Notes: generated by a model from the sequence alone, not told the origin. A stretch of DNA of 64,000 nucleotides from Leptolyngbya sp. O-77 (GCF_001548395.1 NZ_AP017367.1:1029001-1093000); one strand, 5' to 3'; shown: positions 26,360 through 35,512, numbered from the stretch's first letter. A program made the numbers and translations.

Positions 26360-27016
26360 ATGCTCATTTCACTGTCTGATTTCATCTCTCGAACAACCCC
26401 TACAGGGGCGGCGCTGTTTCTGCGGTGGGAGGGCTATCACGTCTTTTCGATTCCCCGGAGAGAACTGACCCACGGCGGCGATCGCCTGCGTTTTTTTGGA
26501 GTGGGCGGCAAGCGGCGATCGCCCGACGAGTCCTGGACAGACTGCGCCCTGCGAGAGAGCGCTGAAGAAATCGGCGCGGTGGTTTCTGCGATTCACAGCG
26601 CTGAGCAGACCTATTTTCTGAGCGCTGAGGGGGAAGTCCTCACGGTGCGTCTGCTGGAATCAGGCCTGCGCCCCCGGCTGATTTTAGAAAAGCGAGCGCA
26701 CTCCAGCTACGGCAGCCTGGCCAGCAGCCAACAGACCTACTACTTGCTTGCCTTTGATGCGTCTCTGCGGGCAAAACCCCAGCCCAGCAGCGAAATCGCA
26801 GCACTCCTGTACCTACGCGACGAGCATTTGCAGCAGATGCAGACGGGCGATCGCCCCACCCTCGGACACTTGCTCAGCACGGGTGCAAAAATCGACCTGC
26901 AACCGGGCATCCGGCTCAGCCCAGACGTGGTGTGTGTTCCCCACGGCACGGCCGCTTTTTTGACGCATCAGGGCGCGAGGGGTTGGGGATTGGGGACTAC
27001 TACGCCACAGCGCTAA
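26360..27016 (+). CDS. Nudix-hydrolase-like protein
   Basis: 218 residues. A near-canonical Nudix box covers about 50-73: GGKRRSPDE, then REs with EE (E57, R65, E66, E69, E70, G72). The leading glycine of the consensus is shifted by one residue. Metal-binding glutamates are present, so hydrolysis of a nucleoside-diphosphate derivative is plausible; substrate is unknown. The protein continues 140 residues beyond the box, longer than minimal Nudix enzymes. No operon partner is evident. Confidence 0.7.
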   Translation: MLISLSDFISRTTPTGAALFLRWEGYHVFSIPRRELTHGGDRLRFFGVGGKRRSPDESWTDCALRESAEEIGAVVSAIHSAEQTYFLSAEGEVLTVRLLESGLRPRLILEKRAHSSYGSLASSQQTYYLLAFDASLRAKPQPSSEIAALLYLRDEHLQQMQTGDRPTLGHLLSTGAKIDLQPGIRLSPDVVCVPHGTAAFLTHQGARGWGLGTTTPQR

Positions 27017-27083
27017 TGCGAGGAAGGTTGGCGGTTTGGGATTAGCGCTTTAGAAGCGATTCAGCGTTGAAGTGCAACCTTGC

Positions 27084-27179
27084 CACAGCGTTTTTGAAGC
27101 TAGTGGGGTGTGCGGATGGCCAAGAAGCCCTTGCCTTATCAAAAACAGTGAGTGCCTCACCCCGCAAGACAATGCTGTA
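27084..27179 (+). mobile_element. MITE-like dispersed repeat R1, copy A
   Basis: A 96-bp unit starting CACAGCGTTTTTGAAGC and ending CGCAAGACAATGCTGTA. It resembles 55932-56026 along its length and the inverted copy at 45283-45376. Its ends are imperfect inverted repeats of the form TACAGCATTTT with an inner GTGAGGCAC. No coding potential, so it would need a transposase in trans. Confidence 0.75.
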
Positions 27180-27211
27180 GTGCTGGGCAACATTAAACAG
27201 GCTGGCTGCCT

Positions 27212-27500
27212 GTAGTGGTGACTTTAGTTGCCCGGTTCAACGACCGTTTGTAGTGCAGACTTTAGTCTGCCTGTTCACGGCTAGCCCCTCGCAGGCAGAC
27301 TAATATCAAATCCTTTGAATTGCCCATAATTGCAACTCAGTTACGACCAGGCTTTTGGCTTCTCTGTATTATGGCTAATCAACTGGATTTGATATAAAGT
27401 CTGCGCTAGAAATCTGGCAGACCAAAGACTAAAGTCTGCGCTACAAACCTGGCAGACTAAAGTCTGCACTACGAACTTAGGGCAGAACTTTCGCCTCAGA
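27212..27500. repeat. Palindromic GTAGTG/GCAGACT repeat array (family R2)
   Basis: Several copies of a short unit with the palindrome GCAGACTTTAGTCTGC or GCAGACTAAAGTCTGC next to GTAGTG/CACTAC lie at about 27212, 27250, 27295, 27427 and 27453. The same family appears at 42787-42990, where the palindrome is GGCGACTTCAGTCGCC. Paired changes keep the stem, pointing to selection for structure or mobility. One copy is interrupted by the 92-bp element at 27303-27394. Confidence 0.75.
27303..27394. mobile_element. 92-bp MITE with TA target duplication inserted in an R2 palindrome
   Basis: Terminal inverted repeats ATATCAAATCC (27303-27313) and GGATTTGATA(T) (27385-27395) flank about 70 non-coding bases. 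TA lies on both sides (27301-27302, 27395-27396). Deleting the element and one TA rebuilds GCAGACTAAAGTCTGC, exactly the uninterrupted repeat at 27453 and 42957. TA duplication is typical of IS630/Tc1-mariner MITEs. The insertion split the centre of the palindrome. Confidence 0.78.
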
Positions 27501-27563
27501 GTACATACAGGGCAGCGCGTTGAGTCTGCTTTCCCTAACGAATCGCTAATCTCTGCCCGCTGA

Positions 27564-28103
27564 TTAGGCGTGTGCTTCAAACTTGTGGGCGTAGGCTTTG
27601 AGCAGCGTACTCACCTGACCCAGCACTTCGTCGCTGGTGCTCTTGCCCAAGGCCTGGCGTTCGGGATAGAAGTCGGGGCGGTTGACGCTGCGGGCAATCG
27701 CCTCTGCCACCTGTTCTGAAATCAGCGGTTGCAGATCTTCGCGGGCGCGGCTGCGCTGATAGTCTGCGCCTTCCTCCGTTGTGGCATACATGGGCGGCAG
27801 TCGGTTCAGCGCGTAGGCGGCAATGTCGCCCAAGTCGAGAGTGCAATCGCTGGTGGCTTCGATTTCGGCAACGCGGGCGATCGCCTCCGTCAGCACCATT
27901 TCTTCCATCACGTTAATAAACTGTTTGCGGGGCACCGCGACCACCTCGCCGGTCAATAGCGCCCCCATGAGCCGATCGAGGGCCATGTACTCTTCGATAG
28001 ACAATTCGGAAGCCGTATCGCAAATGCGCCCAACCTCAGCTTCCATCGCAGGGGTAAGGTAGCCATCTTGAAGCGCTTGCTCGACGATTTTCTCAATGCT
28101 CAT
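27564..28103 (-). CDS. comFB: ComFB-family protein (late competence / cyclic-dinucleotide receptor family)
   Basis: 179 residues. The ComFB domain covers about 70-125: FINVMEEMVLTEAIARV, then DLGDIAAYALNRLPPMYATTEEG, the family hallmark. An N-terminal helical segment precedes it. Cyanobacterial ComFB proteins were recently described as cyclic di-nucleotide-binding regulators affecting type IV pili and motility; that link is family knowledge. The gene lies alone between repeat-rich spacers, and the pilus-associated ebsA-like gene is 5 kb away. Confidence 0.85.
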   Translation of the reverse strand: MSIEKIVEQALQDGYLTPAMEAEVGRICDTASELSIEEYMALDRLMGALLTGEVVAVPRKQFINVMEEMVLTEAIARVAEIEATSDCTLDLGDIAAYALNRLPPMYATTEEGADYQRSRAREDLQPLISEQVAEAIARSVNRPDFYPERQALGKSTSDEVLGQVSTLLKAYAHKFEAHA

Positions 28104-28308
28104 GTCGCCCTCAAATCTTCACAGCAAAACGGAATGGGTCACTCGAATCCATCAGGCTTATACCCATTAGGCTTAGTGTGCCCTGGAATTCCACAACTGC
28201 ACCAAACCCATTTAACGATTGTGTGAAGATCTATCCGGATAGTGATCCGGATAGGGGCGCATATATTGCCTGATCTGGGGTTAGCATCTATGGGTTTCGT
28301 GATGACGT

Positions 28309-28385
28309 TATAGCATTTTCTTGCGAGGTGAGGCACGCGCTGTCCTCACCCTGCAAGAAAATGCTGTAGCTTCAAAAACGCTGTA
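28309..28385. mobile_element. MITE-like repeat R1, copy B (shortened)
   Basis: GCATTTTCTTGC (28313-28324) and GCAAGAAAATGC (28353-28364) form a perfect 12-bp inverted repeat followed by GCTTCAAAAACGCTGTA, the opposite end of R1. The middle found in other copies is missing, giving a snap-back derivative. The rest of the gap 28104-28512 shows no gene. Confidence 0.7.
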
Positions 28386-28512
28386 CAAACAATTCAACTG
28401 CTTTACGAAAAAATGACAATGCTCGCGCCTCAAGCTTGCCCCGTTCAGCAAATTAAGTTAAGTAAAGCCAATTTCAACAAAAACAGCCCGCTGGTGTTCG
28501 ATTTGGCAAGGC

Positions 28513-29022
28513 TCAATCTGGCTCAACGTAGCCCTGGATATTTTCGGGGTCAAATTGTTTCAAGATTTTCGTGGCCTGATTCGTCAGGTTGGGTTGCCCC
28601 TTCACCACGACAAGATATTTCCCTGCCTTGAGGCGATTCCGGTAGGGCAAAGCATCGCCCCCGCCAAAGACCAGCCCCGTGCCGCCGCCGACAAAGAAGC
28701 TGCCCATTGCCCCGGCGATCGCCCCCAAAACGCCACCGATGATCTGATTGCCCAACACGCCCGCCGAGGGCACCAGTTGATACGCGGTCGCCAGGTTAAA
28801 CGCCACCCCTGCAATAAAGCCAAATGGCACCAGCCACGTCGCCATCAGCAGTGCCTGCTTGCGGGCGGGCTTTTTGGGGTCAAGGAAGCCATACTCATCA
28901 GCGCTTTTATAGCCGCGCCCCAAAATGCTCACCTGATTCATGGGCAGGTTTGCCGCCTCCAGTGCTGAATAGGCCGCCTCTGCCTGAATGCGGTCAGGAA
29001 GGATTGCTACAACATAATTCAT
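28513..29022 (-). CDS. Glycine-rich membrane protein, general-stress-protein-17M-like N terminus
   Basis: 169 residues from the ATG at 29022 (MNYVVAILPDRIQAEAAYSA); a longer frame to 29073 is unlikely. Residues 1-50 form a ferredoxin-like segment found in stress proteins of the 17M/YflT type (EAANLPMNQVSILGRG). Two hydrophobic helices with glycine zippers follow (QIIGGVLGAIAGAMG, FFVGGGTGLVFGG), then a second alpha/beta strand segment (KYLVVVKGQ). It is probably an inner-membrane stress protein; function is unknown. Confidence 0.7.
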   Translation of the reverse strand: MNYVVAILPDRIQAEAAYSALEAANLPMNQVSILGRGYKSADEYGFLDPKKPARKQALLMATWLVPFGFIAGVAFNLATAYQLVPSAGVLGNQIIGGVLGAIAGAMGSFFVGGGTGLVFGGGDALPYRNRLKAGKYLVVVKGQPNLTNQATKILKQFDPENIQGYVEPD

Positions 29023-29193
29023 GGCGATCGCACTCCGTGCCTTCTCTGCAACGTCAGCTTGCAAGGTTTCCAACTGCTGGTTCCATTATCGGCTGAGATG
29101 GCAGCGCAAGCGTCGTTCGCGGGGTCAGGTGCAAAGCTGCCGATTAGGATAAAGATAGAGAAATTTAGATGCTGGCCCGGAGGACACAGTTCG

Positions 29194-29736
29194 ATGGCAT
29201 TGCAACAAGATTCACGCCAAGCAGCCCCGGCAGAGCAGGTGAGCGATGAGGGGATGCGCGGGGTAGACACCGCCGCGCCCCAGCCCAACGACGGCGAAAT
29301 CATTACCGTGCGTCCCGATGCAGAAACCCTGACGCGCCAGCGGTTGCCCTATTTCGTCGGCATTTCTGGTAACACCGCAGGGACGCAGGGCATCTCCATG
29401 AACCTGGTGATGATTCCACCCGGAGCCTCTGCCGAGCCGCATTTCCACCGCGACTACGAAACCGCCATCTACATCCTGGAGGGGCGCGTCGAAACCCGCT
29501 ACGGGCTGGGACTTCGGCAGTCGGTCATCAACGAAACAGGCGATTTCCTCTTTATTCCACCTGGCGTGCCCCACCAGCCCCACAACCTCAGCCAGACCGA
29601 ACCCGCCCGCGCCCTCGTTTCCCGCAACGACCCTAACGAGCAAGAAAACGTCGTCCTCTACAATCCAGCACACCACAATCCAGCAGGTAATGATCCAGCA
29701 GGCAATCATCTAGCAGGTGATGATCCGGCAGGCTAG
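29194..29736 (+). CDS. Single-domain cupin protein with repetitive C-terminal tail
   Basis: 180 residues from the ATG at 29194, preceded by CCCGGAGGACAC. Cupin motif 1 (PHFHRDYETAIYILEG) and motif 2 (GDFLFIPPGVPHQPHN) give a 3-His/1-Glu metal site around residues 75-130. The fold suits a metal-dependent dioxygenase, isomerase or storage protein; substrate is unknown. The last 24 residues are imperfect five-residue repeats (NPAGN, DPAGN, HLAGD, DPAG) from a 15-bp DNA repeat, probably disordered. It diverges from the membrane-protein gene at 28513. Confidence 0.82.
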   Translation: MALQQDSRQAAPAEQVSDEGMRGVDTAAPQPNDGEIITVRPDAETLTRQRLPYFVGISGNTAGTQGISMNLVMIPPGASAEPHFHRDYETAIYILEGRVETRYGLGLRQSVINETGDFLFIPPGVPHQPHNLSQTEPARALVSRNDPNEQENVVLYNPAHHNPAGNDPAGNHLAGDDPAG

Positions 29737-29755
29737 CACATCGCGCTAAAAAAGT

Positions 29756-29797
29756 TTCTTCCCTCTTCGTTCTTCCCTCTTCGTTCTTCCCTCTTCG
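29756..29797 (+). repeat. Three tandem 14-bp pyrimidine repeats
   Basis: TTCTTCCCTCTTCG is present at 29756, 29770 and 29784 and followed by a partial copy. It lies between the convergent cupin gene and the large membrane protein. No terminator hairpin is evident. Confidence 0.8.
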
Positions 29798-29828
29798 TTT
29801 TCCCTCTTCCCCCACATCCCCCACCCAC

Positions 29829-32800
29829 TCACCATCCCAACGGCGTTGGCGGGACGGGCGCAATCTCCGGGCGATCGCCCCCCACCTGGCAGGTTTGCAG
29901 CACCCAAATCCGTGCGCCCTGATTGAGAAACTGGCGGGCAATGGTTTCGCAGGCGAGGCGGGGCAGCAGCGTCCGCCAGCTAATCAGCCCGACGGTGAGG
30001 TTATAGAGAATTTCGCTTTCGGGGCTAACGCCGAGGGTGCTGTCGTTCGTTTTCCAGTCGGCGCGAGCCGTGCCGAGCGGCAGCATCTCTCGTTTGATAA
30101 ACTGCCCCAGCCGCACCAGTTGGTCAAATCGCGCTGCCTGGTCGGGCTGTTCATCCAGCCAGTCCTTGAGTTCGGGCATCCGGTTGAGCGCGTCGCCCAG
30201 GTTTTTCACCGCCGCGTAGAGGGCCTGGTTAGAGTCTTGCGAGCAGTTGTGAGCGGGGCCGACGTAGGTGCCGCCAGTGCCGTCGCCGACGCGATAGCGG
30301 GCGGTCATGATTTCGAGTTGGGTCACGAGTCCGTCTAGCGCCGAGGCTTTTACGCCGCCAAAATCGAAGGGATTGGTGAACGGATCGTATTGAATCACTA
30401 GGTCACACACTGGTCGCACGCCCAGCCAGCCAAACTGGCGATCGCCCAAAAATCGCTGCCACGATAGTCTTCCCGCAATCACCCCATCGGTGTTGTGGGT
30501 ATAGACTTGGTGATAGTGAATGTCGAAGATTAGCTCGTCGGCCAGCGGCTCACGCACCACCGTTGCCACGCCGTAGGCAAAGTGCCCAAAGTACAGCGGC
30601 CCCTGCGCCTGGGGTTCTGCTTTTGCGCCGCCGATGCCCCCATAGAGGTGAATCACCAGCGCCCGTGAGCCTTCGCAAACAGCGGGCTGGTGATTGGCGG
30701 GTTGAAGGGCATCCTGAGGGGCAGTCGGGGAATCTGCCAGGCACTCGTTCAAGAGCAGCGTTGAGCGGACGTTGCCTTTCAGCGCTGCTATGTTTTCCCA
30801 GATGCCGCGCCTAAGGAACTGCCAGGCCTCGCGGCGATCGCCAATGGTTTGATCCGGCTGCAAGCGCAGGAGCGCACGGGGGGCGATCGCCTGCACCACA
30901 AACCGACCCGCTGCGTCCTTTGCGCCATAGAGATACCAGCCATCGCGCCCCGCAGGAGACTTTTCCAGTCCCCGATTCCCAGCAGGCGGCAGGTTGTTTG
31001 CATCGGGAATGACCGGGGGAAAACGCACAATTTCCGTGGGCCCGTCAAACTGGCGCGTGGCCCGGTTGAAATGCTGAATGCGGAAAAATTCTGGCTCAGA
31101 GGCATCGGAGTCTGGCAGGGGTTGTCCCTGGGCATTGACGGGTTCCAGCACCGTCGCCAGGGCATAATAGCGACCTGTAATCTGCACGGGTTCTCGCGTA
31201 ATCGCGAGGAGCGATCGCCCTTCGCCACAAATTTGGATGTCCTGCACCTGTGGCTCGTCCAGCATCACCAGCACGTCATCGTAGGGGCGGCTGCCTGCCA
31301 GCGACTCTAGCGGATCGACCCGCTGCCAGCGGTCAATTCGCAGCGGATGCACCAAGCCCTGGCAAATGCTGTATTCCGTCTCTTCGCTAAAAAAGACATC
31401 GCGGGTGGTCTGCTGCAAAAAGAACTGAATCCCCGGCGTTTGCTGCCAGCGCAGCACCACCACCTGTCCCATCAGATGGGCATATTCTGGCGGCGTGTGA
31501 TGCACCTCAAACCACACGCCGCGCACCTGCCGCCGCTCGTTCGGTTTGGGCAAAATCAGCCGCCCCGTCCAGGGGGCGATTCGCGGAGCGATCCCTGCGG
31601 GAATCGCCCGATACAGCGATGGATCTACAGTTTGGTCGAGCGGATAATAGTCGGGTCGGTTAAACTCGGCTTGCCAATAGCGCTCATAGTTGCTGGGTTT
31701 GGCGACCTGCGTCTTGCTCACCAGCGCCGACTTGCCCTGCAAAATGTCGGATACAGCGCGGACAGTTGCCTCCAGGTGCGTGCGGCCGTCGGGCAGGCGC
31801 TCGGTGACGCTGTAGGGGCCGTCGGCTCCGTTGTGCCCTATCGAGCCAAGGGAAGAAATGGTAATCTTGCGGCGCTGGCGGGCGCGATTCCACGGTGACA
31901 GCGGAAACAGCCGCCAGCGCTGGGGAAACAGCACTGCGCCTTGTTTTTCTACCCAGTCGCGATCGCCCACCAAATGATAAAGATGCTCTAACTCCAGCAA
32001 ATTGTGGTTGCCGCTGACCACGCCCGCCAGCGAAATCACGTCGATGGGTGCTTTGAGCAATCGCTTGAGCGTCAGCGCCGCCCGCAGCGCCACCTGCGCC
32101 CCGCCGCTATAGCCCAGCAGCGTCACCGGAACGCCGCTATTGGGCTGATACCCGTAGTGGGTCAAGCTGTTGAAGATGACCTGCGCCGTGCCCTGGCCGT
32201 AAATCGGACCGTAGCGCTGATCGGCAGTCACGGCGACGACCAGCACGTTGCGGATGTTAATCAAAAACGAGAGCAATAGCCCAAAGATGCCGCTGGAGGG
32301 CGACATTTGCAGCCGATCGACGATGCGCCAAAAGAACGCCAGTATTCGTCGCTCGGTAAGGGAGCGATTCATCACGGAGTAAGACATGATGCCCTGGATT
32401 AGCACGATGTCATCGGGCATGTCGGCCGCCAGCGTCGCCAGGAATTCCTCCACATCGGGCAAGTAAGTATACTTTCCTTGGGCGATGCCATCCAGGTAAA
32501 CGACGTAGCGAGTGATGGTGCTGGGTTCGGGCAGCGGTTCTGCCAGGATTCCCGGTGCTTCCAGGGTTTGCAGATCCTCACCATACCAGCCCGCCCACCA
32601 GCCCAGGGCCTCCAGCGGGGCCAGCAGGCTGGCGATCAGGACTGCAATGCCGCCCACCAGCAGCAGGTCTTTGGTAATGCTGAGGGTGGCCGCCAGCACC
32701 AGCAGCGTGTGCGAGAGCCAGCCACTGACCGCCGGAATCAGCGTGGACGATGCTGCTAGAAATGCTGCCAGAACCGTGCCCGCGATACTGGCGACTCTCC

Positions 32801-32867
32801 AGGGCGCTTTCCAGGGCGATCGCCCTCGTTTGGCAGCACGAGTCGTGGTTGGGCTGGGCTGTTCCAT
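29829..32867 (-). CDS. Large membrane-anchored protein with alpha/beta-hydrolase-like and NlpC/P60-like modules
   Basis: 1012 residues. Two or three membrane helices lie at about 24-90. A region of about 115-300 looks like an alpha/beta hydrolase: VVYLDGIAQG, then the nucleophile elbow LLGYSGGAQVALRAA with S254. The middle (about 390-720) is not recognised. Near the C terminus GHFAYGVA (H762) and GPAHNCSQDSN (C875) have the His-then-Cys order of circularly permuted NlpC/P60 papain-like enzymes. Related cyanobacterial proteins are, as I recall, loosely labelled Abi/CAAX proteases, but no CAAX motif is visible. It may cleave lipid, peptide or cell-wall substrates; entirely inferred. Confidence 0.75.
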   Translation of the reverse strand: MEQPSPTTTRAAKRGRSPWKAPWRVASIAGTVLAAFLAASSTLIPAVSGWLSHTLLVLAATLSITKDLLLVGGIAVLIASLLAPLEALGWWAGWYGEDLQTLEAPGILAEPLPEPSTITRYVVYLDGIAQGKYTYLPDVEEFLATLAADMPDDIVLIQGIMSYSVMNRSLTERRILAFFWRIVDRLQMSPSSGIFGLLLSFLINIRNVLVVAVTADQRYGPIYGQGTAQVIFNSLTHYGYQPNSGVPVTLLGYSGGAQVALRAALTLKRLLKAPIDVISLAGVVSGNHNLLELEHLYHLVGDRDWVEKQGAVLFPQRWRLFPLSPWNRARQRRKITISSLGSIGHNGADGPYSVTERLPDGRTHLEATVRAVSDILQGKSALVSKTQVAKPSNYERYWQAEFNRPDYYPLDQTVDPSLYRAIPAGIAPRIAPWTGRLILPKPNERRQVRGVWFEVHHTPPEYAHLMGQVVVLRWQQTPGIQFFLQQTTRDVFFSEETEYSICQGLVHPLRIDRWQRVDPLESLAGSRPYDDVLVMLDEPQVQDIQICGEGRSLLAITREPVQITGRYYALATVLEPVNAQGQPLPDSDASEPEFFRIQHFNRATRQFDGPTEIVRFPPVIPDANNLPPAGNRGLEKSPAGRDGWYLYGAKDAAGRFVVQAIAPRALLRLQPDQTIGDRREAWQFLRRGIWENIAALKGNVRSTLLLNECLADSPTAPQDALQPANHQPAVCEGSRALVIHLYGGIGGAKAEPQAQGPLYFGHFAYGVATVVREPLADELIFDIHYHQVYTHNTDGVIAGRLSWQRFLGDRQFGWLGVRPVCDLVIQYDPFTNPFDFGGVKASALDGLVTQLEIMTARYRVGDGTGGTYVGPAHNCSQDSNQALYAAVKNLGDALNRMPELKDWLDEQPDQAARFDQLVRLGQFIKREMLPLGTARADWKTNDSTLGVSPESEILYNLTVGLISWRTLLPRLACETIARQFLNQGARIWVLQTCQVGGDRPEIAPVPPTPLGW

Positions 32868-33005
32868 AGACTCTCAGGGCTGAAACTCAGGCTCGGCGTT
32901 CGGCCTTATCGTCCAAGATTACGGCCCGGCGAGGTGTCTCAGCAAGCTTGAATCCCTTTAGCAGGATGGCTACGCTAAGGGCAAACAGCGTGGCAGGATG
33001 GGCAG

Positions 33006-33743
33006 ATGCAAATCGTCAAGCGGAACGTGGAACTGCGGGTGGATGACAGCCTGATGCGGGTGTATGTGGCTGCGCCCAAGCCAGAGGGCCGCTATCCCGG
33101 CATCGTCTTCTTTTCGGATATTTACCAACTGGGCGGCCCGATTACGCGGCTGGCGGATCGGCTAGCGGGCTATGGATATGTGGTGGCTGCGCCGGAAATC
33201 TTCCATCGGCTGGAACCCGTGGGCACGGTGATTGAACCCAGCGACCTGGGGCGGATGCGGGGTAATGATGACGCTCGACGAACGGCGATCGCCCACTACG
33301 ATGCCGACACCCGCGCCGTCCTCGATTTCCTCAAGTCTGAAGTCTCGGTGTTGCCCGATAAGCTAGGCAGTATGGGCTTTTGCATTGGGGGGCACTTGGC
33401 CTACCGCGCCGCCTTCCAGCCAGAGGTGAAGGCGACGGTAAGCTGCTACCCTACGGGCATCCCTATTGGCAAACTGGGTAAGGGCGTGGCCGATACGCTC
33501 CAGCGCACGAGTGAAATCCACGGCGAACTGCTGCTTATCTTTGGCACCCTCGACCCGCATATCAAAGAACCCGATCGCCACACCCTTGCCCAAACCCTGG
33601 CCAAAACAGGCGTAAAGCACCAAATTCTGATTTACGAAGCCGACCACACCTTTATGCGCGACGATGGCCCCCGCTACGACCCCGCCGCCACTGATGCTGC
33701 CTGGAATGAACTCATCCCGTTCCTGAGACGGGTAATTGGTTAG
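33006..33743 (+). CDS. Dienelactone-hydrolase-family enzyme
   Basis: 245 residues. The DLH triad is visible: nucleophile C126 in GSMGFCIGGHLA, D183 in FGTLDPHI, and H214 in EADHTFMRDD. The N-terminal strand FFSDIYQLGG forms the oxyanion area. The family hydrolyses lactones and esters; cyanobacterial members have no settled substrate. It is divergent from the 1012-residue membrane protein (138 bases between starts) and meets the polyamine-type transporter tail-to-tail four bases apart. Cytosolic; no signal peptide. Confidence 0.88.
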   Translation: MQIVKRNVELRVDDSLMRVYVAAPKPEGRYPGIVFFSDIYQLGGPITRLADRLAGYGYVVAAPEIFHRLEPVGTVIEPSDLGRMRGNDDARRTAIAHYDADTRAVLDFLKSEVSVLPDKLGSMGFCIGGHLAYRAAFQPEVKATVSCYPTGIPIGKLGKGVADTLQRTSEIHGELLLIFGTLDPHIKEPDRHTLAQTLAKTGVKHQILIYEADHTFMRDDGPRYDPAATDAAWNELIPFLRRVIG

Positions 33744-33747
33744 CGCC

Positions 33748-34560
33748 TCACTGCGACTGGCGGCGCGAGGTATAGTTGTAGGCGGCGATCGCCAGCAGAA
33801 TCATGGCAAAGGAAAACAGCGTCGTCAGGGTGCCCAGAGCATACAGCGCAGGCGAGGTAACGTTGGTGGTCATGCCGAAGATTTCCAGCGGCAGCGTGTT
33901 CTTTTGCCCTGACACCAGCGACGTGCGCGTAAATTCGTCGTAGGACAGCGTAAAGCCCAATAGCCCAATGCCGATCAGCGCCGGCAGAATCAACGGAAAC
34001 ACAATCTCCCAGAAGGTTTTGGTGTCGTTTGCGCCCAGGTCGCGGGAAGCCTCTTCGTAGGACGGGTTAAATCGGTTGAAAATGCCCAGCATGATTAGAA
34101 AGGCAAAGGGAACCGTCCAGGTTAGGTGTGCGCCTAGACCCGACGAGAACCAGTTCGTTTCCAAATCCAGCACCTGAAATACAATGCCAATGCCTAGAGA
34201 AATCAGCACGCTGGGCACGATCAGGCTGGCAATCGTCAGATAGAACAGGGTTCCAGCCCCTTTGAACCGCTGCCGGAAGGCCAAGGCAGACATGACCGTG
34301 ACGATAACCGATAGCAGCGTCACGATCAGTCCCAAGAGGAGCGATCGCCAGAAGGCATCTGTAAAGTTGCCCACGCGCTGTTCCTGGAAGACCTGCCCCA
34401 ACCAGTAGAAGCTAAAGCCTTTCATCGGAAACGTCAGCGTGCCCTCTTCGCCTTGCAGCGACAGGATAAAGATCGCCAGCATGGGGCCGTAGAGAAACAG
34501 GACAAATAGCCCAAAGAAGCCCGCCAGCAGGTAGTAAGTCAGGGAGCGTTTCTGTTGCAT
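33748..34560 (-). CDS. potC: ABC transporter permease, PotC type
   Basis: 270 residues from the ATG at 34560 (a GTG immediately precedes it). Six predicted membrane helices and the binding-protein-dependent permease loop (EASRDLGANDTKTFWEIVFPLI) that docks on the ATPase. It is the last gene of the minus-strand potA-potD-potB-potC unit, and its start overlaps the potB stop (TGATG), indicating translational coupling. It resembles spermidine/putrescine permeases, but such sequences also carry other small organic solutes. Confidence 0.88.
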   Translation of the reverse strand: MQQKRSLTYYLLAGFFGLFVLFLYGPMLAIFILSLQGEEGTLTFPMKGFSFYWLGQVFQEQRVGNFTDAFWRSLLLGLIVTLLSVIVTVMSALAFRQRFKGAGTLFYLTIASLIVPSVLISLGIGIVFQVLDLETNWFSSGLGAHLTWTVPFAFLIMLGIFNRFNPSYEEASRDLGANDTKTFWEIVFPLILPALIGIGLLGFTLSYDEFTRTSLVSGQKNTLPLEIFGMTTNVTSPALYALGTLTTLFSFAMILLAIAAYNYTSRRQSQ

Positions 34561-35419
34561 CACAACTCCTTGCGAATATCGACCACGCGCAAAATTGCCA
34601 TGACCAGCAGCAGCGTCACCAGCAGCAAAATTACCGCGTTTGCCGCCGCCAGCGGATACTGCAAGCTGCCGATTTGGGTCTGAATCATCTTGCCGACGGA
34701 GGCCGCCTGCCCGCCGCCCATCATTCGCACCCGTGACGAATTCGCCCCATCACCAACGTCACCACAAAAATGGAGCCGATGGCAATCCCCGGAGCCGCCA
34801 GCGGCAGGATGATTTCTTTGAGAATTTGAAACCCGGATGCGCCCATGTCTCGTGCGGCGGTGATCAGGTTGCGATCGATCCGCATGAGGCTATTGAAAAT
34901 GGGCGCAATCATAAAAAAGTTATACAAATGCACCATGCCCAGCACAATGGCAAAATCCGAAAACAGCAGCCACTCCAGCGGTTGATTAATCAGCCCCAGG
35001 CGCAGCAGCGTGCTGTTTACCAGACCTTCCCGCCCCAGCACGGGCACCCAGGAAATCATCCGGATAATATTTGAAGTCCAGAATGGTACTGTACACACTA
35101 AAAAGAGAATGATTTGCCACTTTTGGTCTTCGATGAAGAATGCCAGAAAGTACGCCACAGGAAAGGCGATCGCCAGACAAAAGAACCACACCAGGAACAC
35201 ATACTTGAACGTGTTTAGGTAGGTTCTCAGCGTCACGTCGGACGTGAAGATACTTTTGTAGTTATCCAGCGTAAAGCTGGGAATCATCTGAATGCCGTCA
35301 AACTGCCAGAAGCTGACCACAAAGATCATGAGAATCGGCAGCACCAGAAACAGCAGCAGCACGAGTGTTTGCGGCGTTGCCAGTGCATAGGGCTGAATGC
35401 TTTTCCAAGATTTCAGCAT
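34560..35419 (-). pseudogene. potB: ABC transporter permease, PotB type, frameshifted near the 3' end
   Basis: The open frame from 35419 gives 232 residues with a normal PotB body (TLVLLLFLVLPILM, then ARDMGASGFQILKEIILPL) and derails after VVTLVMG. Removing one base from the runs at 34745-34748 and 34730-34732 restores EFVTVRMMGGGQAASVGK and a final helix ending in VVDIRKEL at the potC start, for 285 residues in total, the usual length. Because the operon is otherwise intact, a sequencing error is plausible. It would pair with PotC to form the membrane channel. Confidence 0.85.
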
Positions 35420-35512
35420 CGCAAGTTAACTGAATAGCTGCGGCGCTTTGAGGGGGCAGGTCGCTCAAAGCACCGCAATGGACAGGAATTAGTAGAGATT
35501 AGCAGGCGATCG

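Noticed and set aside
28413..28631. 72-codon plus-strand open frame
   Set aside because: It overlaps the end of the membrane-protein gene on the other strand and looks like non-coding translation.
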